Shown here: positions 57,862 through 64,000 of the stretch, in pieces | How positions within the stretch are numbered: position 1 is the first letter of the stretch | Layout of the letters: the number at the start of each line of letters is the position of its first letter | Origin: Euphorbia lathyris | Taxonomy: Eukaryota; Streptophyta; Magnoliopsida; Malpighiales; Euphorbiaceae | Reading direction: 5' to 3' | DNA length: 64,000 nt | Assembly: GCF_963576675.1 (NCBI RefSeq) | Contig: NC_088911.1 | Location: forward strand, 91,603,256-91,667,255 | Position numbers and translations under genes: made by a program | The notes under the pieces: generated by a model | Databases searched by the model: none | Told to the model about the DNA's origin: nothing | What the model saw: only the letters and a program-made list of their open reading frames with translations

Positions 57862-58380
57862 TTAGGTGGTTTTAAATTTAATATTTTTTTTATTTTTTAG
57901 TTCTGTTTTAAAGCAAAATGACGTCGTTTTATTTAATTAGAACTACATCGTTTTGTTTACAACAAAAATAAAAAATAAAAAATAAAAAATGAATATTTAA
58001 ATGTAAAACTAAATAGGTCCTAAAACAAAACATCAGTCTCTCTTACTCTCTTTAATCTCTTTAGTTCATCTTCCTCAATTACTCTTTCTTCTTAAGCCTA
58101 AATTGAAATCCTTAATCCTAACTAAGATTAAATCAAAATCGGCGGTCAATCCCTCCGTAGTTGGATCATTGATCGTTGGTCTGACACTCCATCTCCGATC
58201 TTTGCCTCTCTGCTTTGGTATTTTTTGTTCATACTTGAATTTTGATTTTATATTCCCGCTACTATTTTACTTGAACTTGAGTTTTGATCTCTGGTTTTCT
58301 ATAATTATTATTTTTTGGATAAAAAATATTTTAGTTATATTGTTTGCTCCCATGGGGGAGAAATCCTGGATTCGCCCCTG

Positions 58381-58725
58381 GTGATGACTATGGATTTGAG
58401 CAAATTTATATGGGAAATCACAAAAAAAAAAAAAAAATCGTATATGTATAAAAAACAATCTTAATTTTGTGCAAGTAAAATGCAATGCAAAACATTGTTT
58501 TACAATTGATGAATAGTGAACAACTTGTTCACACTCAAGCCAACTAATAGAATTTCAGGTTAATTATAAATAAATGTTACGTGCCGATTTATGTATGGGC
58601 AGCTGTGATATTTTTCTACAAACACAATTGAGTGTTTTATAAAATTTTCATTCTTTATTGACTTTGGCCAATAACGATCTCAAAATGAAAATTTTCAAGA
58701 ATTAAAGTTGTTTAGTATTATATTA
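58381..58725. other. Non-coding AT-rich DNA
   Basis: No gene. At about 58,558-58,630 a decayed partial copy of the adjacent MITE terminus (GGTTAATTATAAATAA...ACAAACACAA) can be seen. Confidence 0.5.
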
Positions 58726-59328
58726 AGGGTTAATTATAAATAACTACCCTGTGGTGTGGTTGATTTGCGATGTGGTACCTGTAGTATTTTTTTTTTTACA
58801 AACACAACCTCGTGGTTGTCACCGTTAGCAAAATCAAGAAGACAGCCAAATTTCTATTAGAATGCTGACGTGTCACAGGGGCATTATGGGAAAAATGAAT
58901 CTTTTTATTATTTTTTTAATTTTTGATTTATCTCTCTCTCTTCCTTCCTTTCTTCTTCTTTCTTCTTCTTCTTCTTCTTCTTCTTCTTCTTCTTTTATTT
59001 TTTTTAAATTCCTGGGAATTTCCAGACGTGGATATGATGAACGTTTGGATTTTCTGGAATTCCGGAAGAGAAAGAAGAAGAAGAAGAAGAAGAATGAGAG
59101 GGAAGAAGAAGGAGAAGAAGAAGAAAGGAAGAAGAAGGAGAGGTAAAGTCAACTAAAAATGTTAAAAAAAAATCTTTCCGAAATTGCTCCTATGATTTAA
59201 CAGAAATTTGGCCGTTTCATTGATTTTGCTAACGGTAACAACTACAGGGTTGTGTTTATAAAAAAAAATACCACAAGTACCATATTGCAAATTGATCAAA
59301 CCACATGGTAGTTATTTATAATTAACTT
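58726..59328. mobile_element. MITE with about 125-bp inverted ends, 603 bp
   Basis: The left arm starts AGGGTTAATTATAAATAACT; the right arm, inverted, starts AAGTTAATTATAAATAAC. The arms stay similar for about 125 bases (GGTACCTGTAGTATTTTTTT against GGTACTTGTGGTATTTTTTT; ACCGTTAGCAAAATCAA on both). An 8-bp TTATATTA flanks both sides and may be the target duplication. The interior holds a CTT run (about 58,945-58,992) and an opposing GAA run (about 59,075-59,145). Long open frames here are low-complexity artefacts. Mutator-like or hAT-like origin is undecided. Confidence 0.75.
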
Positions 59329-59336
59329 TTATATTA

Positions 59337-59755
59337 ATTATGAAACCACATTTTTTATTTTTCAAAATCACCATTTTTAAAGAATTAAAGTTATTTAAAA
59401 TATAATTTAATGACACATTTTTTACTTGTTATCAAATTATTGATCCAATAATAACGAGGGTATATTAAAATTTCTCAAATTTGGAGGCGATTTTATAATG
59501 TCTTCTAAATTATATTTGATTCTAGTAGAAAAAACAGAACCCCCGCTGAAAAACGATAAAATCTGCAAATAAGTTTGGGCAGCCGTTTCCCAACTTTTAC
59601 ATGAGCTGCCTGAAGCTCGGTTCTGTCTGGTATATTCCCTTTCCCGGGCAAAATCCCTCATCTATTTTAGCGTAGCTTGGGATGAGATTGAATCCTTCTG
59701 TCTTCAGTTTTGAACTGCAACTCTCTCTGTTAGCTAACCACTAGCTACATCATCA
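59337..59755 (+). other. Upstream region and 5' leader of the TRM5 gene
   Basis: Intergenic AT-rich DNA passing into the presumed promoter and leader. A pyrimidine-rich segment (CTCTCTCTGTTAGCTAACC) lies just before the start codon. No clear TATA box could be assigned. Confidence 0.4.
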
Positions 59756-62700
59756 ATGGTGACCAAATTCTTTCTCAGACCTAACTCTATCCCCTTCACC
59801 ATTTTCTCCCCAAACCACATCTTTGTCTTCCATAAGCATTCTCATTACAAATTCACCATTGTTCCTTTCTTTTCCACAGTTACTACTCAAGCTATAGCCT
59901 CAAAATCGTTCCTCTATGGACCCTCTCTTTCAAAAGGCAATATCCCTTTTCAATACCCACAACAACACCAACAACTAGAGCACAATAGCCTAACACAATT
60001 GGGTCCGGAAGTCTTTGGTGGAGATAAACAAGGGGATGAGCAAGTGGACAATGATGATGATGGTAAAATCGATGTGGAGCAGTTCACTCGAGTCTTTGAT
60101 ATAGCTGCACTTCGAGTCCCTGCAAAGGATTGTTTTGCTCTAGAGAGCAGACTGCGCGGCCACCTTCTGAATTGGCCTCGGATTCGCAACATTGCTAGAG
60201 TGCCTGGGGATGAAGTGGAACAAGAGTTCGTCTCTATCTTGGGAGATACCAGAAATTGTGATGGCGATGATGAAGAAGGTAATGTCGATGCATTGAATCG
60301 ACGAATTTACGGGAGAGCAGAGGGGGATGGTGCAGAAATAAGTCCTGTTTTGTACAGGGATAGATTGGCCAAGGATTTTAACTCCAGGGGTTTTTTTAAG
60401 TTTAGGAATTTGGCTAAAATTTCAAGACCGGCAAAGAAGAGAAGAAAGGAAGGGGAAGGAGAGAAGAAAATGATGGAGAGAAAAGGAAGGGATGAATTTT
60501 CTGTGGTGGAGGTTGTGGAAGATGATGAAGAAGAGGATTGGAAAGGTTTGCTAGGGGATGATTTTATAGGGAGGAGGAAATGGATGGGTTCTACAAGACT
60601 ATTGCTTTTGGATGAGAGATATACAGATAAGGGATTAGATAATTTGCCCCAAGCTATCAAGGTGGCTTTTCAAATCCCTTAATACTTTGTGAGTCAAGTT
60701 CAAATTCTTATTTGTTACTTCATAGCACTTGTTTGTTTTCTATATACTGATTCTGTCATGATTCTACAATGTAGTTTGACTTTCTTATATGATTAGCTGT
60801 GCAAAACATTCTACTTCACTCATTGAACTTCAGTTATTGCTCTTGATTTTGGTACTGTTGTTTTGCTGTGTATTTGTGCTTCACTGGAAACAGTCAGTGA
60901 CATGGTTAAATTTTCTTGAATTGTTGGAAAAGAAAGATTGGTTGTGTAATGTTTTATGTGGAATAATCTGCAGAGATATTTTAGTTCCTCCCATGTGTTG
61001 CATTTGTGACCAAATCATACCTTTAGCATTTGCTTTGATGCTTGTTTCTCTGTTACATGTTGTTAAATTATCCAGTCTAGAAAAATACTTTCAAAAGGTT
61101 ATTACACCTTAACTTCTAGTACAAGTACGATTTTGACTTCCATTTAGTGATTCGTTAGTTATTTTTCTTAAAGCTGCTGGAGTTTATATGCGTTTTCAGA
61201 TAAGGAAAATTCTTTCTCAATGAACAATGTTTCCAATTAATATTTAATTTGGGTCAATATCTCATGCCAAAGAGGTTAGCAGCTGAAGCCTCTGATTAAT
61301 GGTGACAATTCCAAGTTGTGTGGTTGGACGAAGATGTGGGAACTGGGAACTAATATTTTTATGTCACATCTACAATATGCATAGAGTAGTGTTTAGCAAT
61401 GTCAGTGTTTGTGAGTTTATTGACATTATCAGCATACATCTGCCATGATGTAACTTACCATTTGCCCAAGGTTGAAGGGTCTTTTTCTAAATAATAAATA
61501 AATTTTTCATTTTACCGACTACTTCAGTTTTTTTGTTTCATGAGACACTTAACGATTTGTTACTGTCTTCCATTGTGTCTGCCACTTGCAAATTAACTAT
61601 TGTTGTGAACTTGAGTTTTTCTCTGCAAATCTTTATATTTGATCTATTTTATAGATACTAGGGTCCTTAGCATGCCTAATATTATGGTGTCCCAAAATTT
61701 CTCTTTCCTCTTTTTTGTTATGCAATATCTTGATCCAGGAATAGTTTGCCATTAGGGTTATTGGTGGTGCCCTACATACCCAGCTTTGATGGCGACTGCA
61801 CGACCACAAACATGAATGCCATATTATATTTTTCTCTATATCTTGGAACACCGTTACAATATGCTATCACTAATGATGCATGTTGATGATATTACAACTA
61901 ATATACTCGAATCTTCTTCAGGCTGTTCTACAAGAAGCTCTGAAAGAAAACTCAACTTCTGCTTTTGAGCTTGTTAGATGCAAGTTGACTTTGTTTTATG
62001 ATTACTGGCAAATGAATGAGGTATTTGAATTTTTCAATAAATATATTATCATGTGTGCAACTTTTATCTTTAGACACATACATGAGTTATTTTAATTCAT
62101 GTTAGTGTATTTCAAAATCAAAGGATTATCAAGGTTACAACATATTAGAAAGATAGTCTAGTAGAGTTGATTAAATTTTTGAAATTACATGTTTATCTTT
62201 CTTTTATAGTCCTTCACACAAACTCTGATGCTAAAAGATAGATGGGGCTTGATTCACCTTGTTAATCTGGAAAAGAAAGGGAACAAAACTGAGTTCAAGC
62301 CTCTGCTTTAGGGGCTGTTCATCTTTATGTTCGGATAAAAGCAGGTGTAGGAACTGGCTGAAGGGGAATTTGAGAATGAACAATGACATATTTACAAACT
62401 TTTTAATTTTTGGTTTAACAATCCTTCACGTATTTATTATACTGTTAAATATTTTTTTCTTCTTATCTGTACAAAAATTCGGGTGTAATTGTTAGTTAAG
62501 CTATCTTTAGCTAGAATTTGAAACTATGGTATCGAATGAACAGGCACTGGCCTTATATGCTTAAACGAGTCTAGATGGTGGAGTCTTGCTGCACCATGAA
62601 CCGCGATATTTGACTATCAATTCTAAGAATTACGTGTCTTGCAGGTGTTAGAGGCCTTGCTACCAAAAGGTATGATTGTTCCATCGGGTTTTGAAACAAT

Positions 62701-64000
62701 TGGGCATATTGTACACCTGAACCTGAGAGATGAGCATTTGCCGTACCGGAAACTTATAGCAAAGGTGTGCATTTATAGAAAACTTATAACTAATATCATT
62801 TTAACTATGTACTACACAGTTGGAAATCAACTTATAGAACATTTTGTTATGGATTTCAATATCCTTTTACAGGTAGTTCTTGATAAAAATAAGCCAAAGA
62901 TACAAACTGTTGTAAATAAGGTTGATGCCATACATAACGACTACAGAACAATGCAGCTTGAGGTTTTAGCTGGGAATCGCTCCCTTGTGACCATGGTTGT
63001 TGAGAATGGATTGCGATTCCATGTTGATTTAGCAACGGTGTATGTATTTATTTTATTTTTGCTTGCAACCCACTTGTGAATTCATCTTTTTTCTTCATAT
63101 GCTATGCTAACGAACTGACCAGTGACTAGGATGTTTCTTTCTGCCTTTTTGTTCAATTGGAAACTCAAGCGTGCATCCTTTAGTTGATGTTGCATATGAA
63201 CGTAATGGCCCCAGTGTACTGTACGTAAATAGATTATTTGTTATCTATAGCAATAAAAGTTATCCCTTAGTTGTATTTGGTAGAAATTTAGTTAGTTATG
63301 CAACCTGATGTGCAAGCATGAGTCCTTTGAATGTGAAGACTCTTAGAACAGGGGCTTATTTATATAGACCCCCTAGGTTTCTTAATCTCTTGTATCTTGT
63401 TGTTTCTATTCAGTTTTTAGAAGTTTGTCCACTGTCGCCAAGGGTCTATTCATATGGAAACTTGACTCGTCCATTTCCAAGAACAATCTAATGGATCTCT
63501 CATGCCAAAGTTAGGGTGAAAATAAAGAGAAAAAACACACATTAGTGTAAGTAAGAATTTAGGTTTTCCCTTTGTGCAGGTATTGGAATTCAAGGCTTTC
63601 AACAGAGAGACAAAGACTTCTGAATGCCTTTACACGCGATGATATTGTTTGTATGTCTGAACTTCACCTAATTTTTGTTCATTTTACCTACATAATAAGC
63701 ATCGTATCTTCGTAGGGTGGTAAGCCTAGGCATTGTCAACTATCGTATTTGATAGGTAGATTAAAATAATATTGACAATTTAATAGGAGTTGAAAGGCCA
63801 TGGAATGTTTAAAATAGGAACTGGGGTTTTTGAAAAACCCTACTGTAGTAAAAACATTGTCATTTAGAAATGCATAAAGATACGCTTCCTAATTATGCCT
63901 TTTATTTGGATGTGGCTGTATCTTTTTCCTGACTTTTCTCCTTTCTTGATTATATCTCCATCAATAGGTGATGTATTTTGTGGTGTTGGTCCCATAACTT
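59756..64000 (+). CDS. TRM5: tRNA (guanine37-N1)-methyltransferase, TRM5 family, 5' part
   Basis: TRM5 enzymes transfer methyl from S-adenosylmethionine to N1 of G37 next to the anticodon, preventing frameshifting. Exons by GT-AG borders and unbroken phase: 59756-60661, 61922-62020, 62645-62764, 62873-63039, 63580-63650, 63968 to beyond the window. Conserved blocks: VLEALLPKGMIVPSGFETIG, HIVHLNLRDEHLPYRKLIAK, TVVNKVDAIHNDYR, LEVLAGNRSLVTMVVENG, YWNSRLSTERQRL and the SAM-binding motif DVFCGVGPI at about residues 456-464. The first 45 residues lack acidic residues and are rich in Phe, Ser, His and basic residues, suggesting an organellar transit peptide. Residues 80-260 are a charged, low-complexity extension. 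Introns (1260, 624, 108, 540 and 317 bp) hold no recognisable transposon. The C-terminal catalytic part lies beyond the window. TYW2-like relatives are the main alternative. Confidence 0.88.

Larger units (their letters stand above)
55541..58380. mobile_element. Non-autonomous hAT transposon, 2840 bp
   Basis: The ends are CAGGGGCAAATCCAG and, inverted, CTGGATTCGCCCCTG. The 8-bp duplication GTGATGAC flanks both sides exactly (55533-55540 and 58381-58388). TIR sequence and duplication length identify hAT. No transposase is recognisable. Most of the interior is a Helitron that inserted later (55694-57861); without it the hAT is about 670 bp. Confidence 0.92.

Noticed and set aside
58862..59156. 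Three overlapping frames rich in Ser, Phe, Lys and Glu
   Set aside because: They are translations of CTT and GAA runs within a MITE.
60789..61112. 107-codon hydrophobic frame after TRM5 exon 1
   Set aside because: It lies in intron 1 of TRM5; the conserved protein continues at 61922 with matching phase.

Overview
This window is plant nuclear DNA, most likely from a eudicot; the species is not identifiable from the sequence. Three things show it: families of plant LTR retrotransposons (Athila-like and Tat-like Ty3/gypsy, and SIRE/Maximus-like Ty1/copia), plant-type DNA transposons (CACTA, hAT, Helitron, MITEs), and one intron-containing nuclear gene at the right edge. Positions 1 to about 59,700 contain no convincing host gene and look like a heterochromatin-style pile of nested transposons. 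From 59,756 to the window end lies the 5' part of a gene for a TRM5-type tRNA (guanine37-N1)-methyltransferase.

Layout: 1-720 AT-rich DNA; 730-7035 Athila-like gypsy remnant on the minus strand in the unusual order pol-LTR-gag; 7036-9763 a second Athila-like gypsy (LTR plus gag, plus strand) inserted into that pol; 9764-16794 the 3' half of a minus-strand SIRE-like copia (copy E3) inserted into that gag; 16795-20863 a 4.07-kb non-autonomous CACTA element carrying its own MITEs; 20864-23082 gag plus LTR of a third gypsy (minus strand); 23083-25600 repeat-rich DNA with no gene; 25600-54816 a Tat-lineage gypsy with dual RNase H and an antisense ORF. The Tat integrase gene is split by a 23.2-kb insertion: copia E1 (29054-52272, minus strand, target duplication CTATG), itself split by copia E2 (31223-42715, plus strand, target duplication CTACT). 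Then come 54,817-55,540 degenerate repeats; 55,541-58,380 a hAT element with a perfect 8-bp target duplication, carrying a Helitron built of about ten tandem ~200-bp units; 58,726-59,328 a MITE with long inverted ends; and the TRM5 gene.

The nesting order agrees with LTR divergence counted by hand: about 28 substitutions between the E1 LTRs and 12 between the E2 LTRs, each over about 1.4 kb. All retroelement genes carry premature stops or frameshifts, many of them C-to-T type changes as expected in methylated DNA. The most interesting signal is in the three SIRE-like copia copies. Each carries, between pol and the 3' LTR, a large extra ORF (N-terminal plant-transposon-like domain, charged middle, coiled-coil C-terminal part). 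In all three a TATA box lies 96-109 nt upstream of its ATG, and an ACGTG-type element lies about 145 nt further upstream, which suggests that the extra gene has its own internal promoter.
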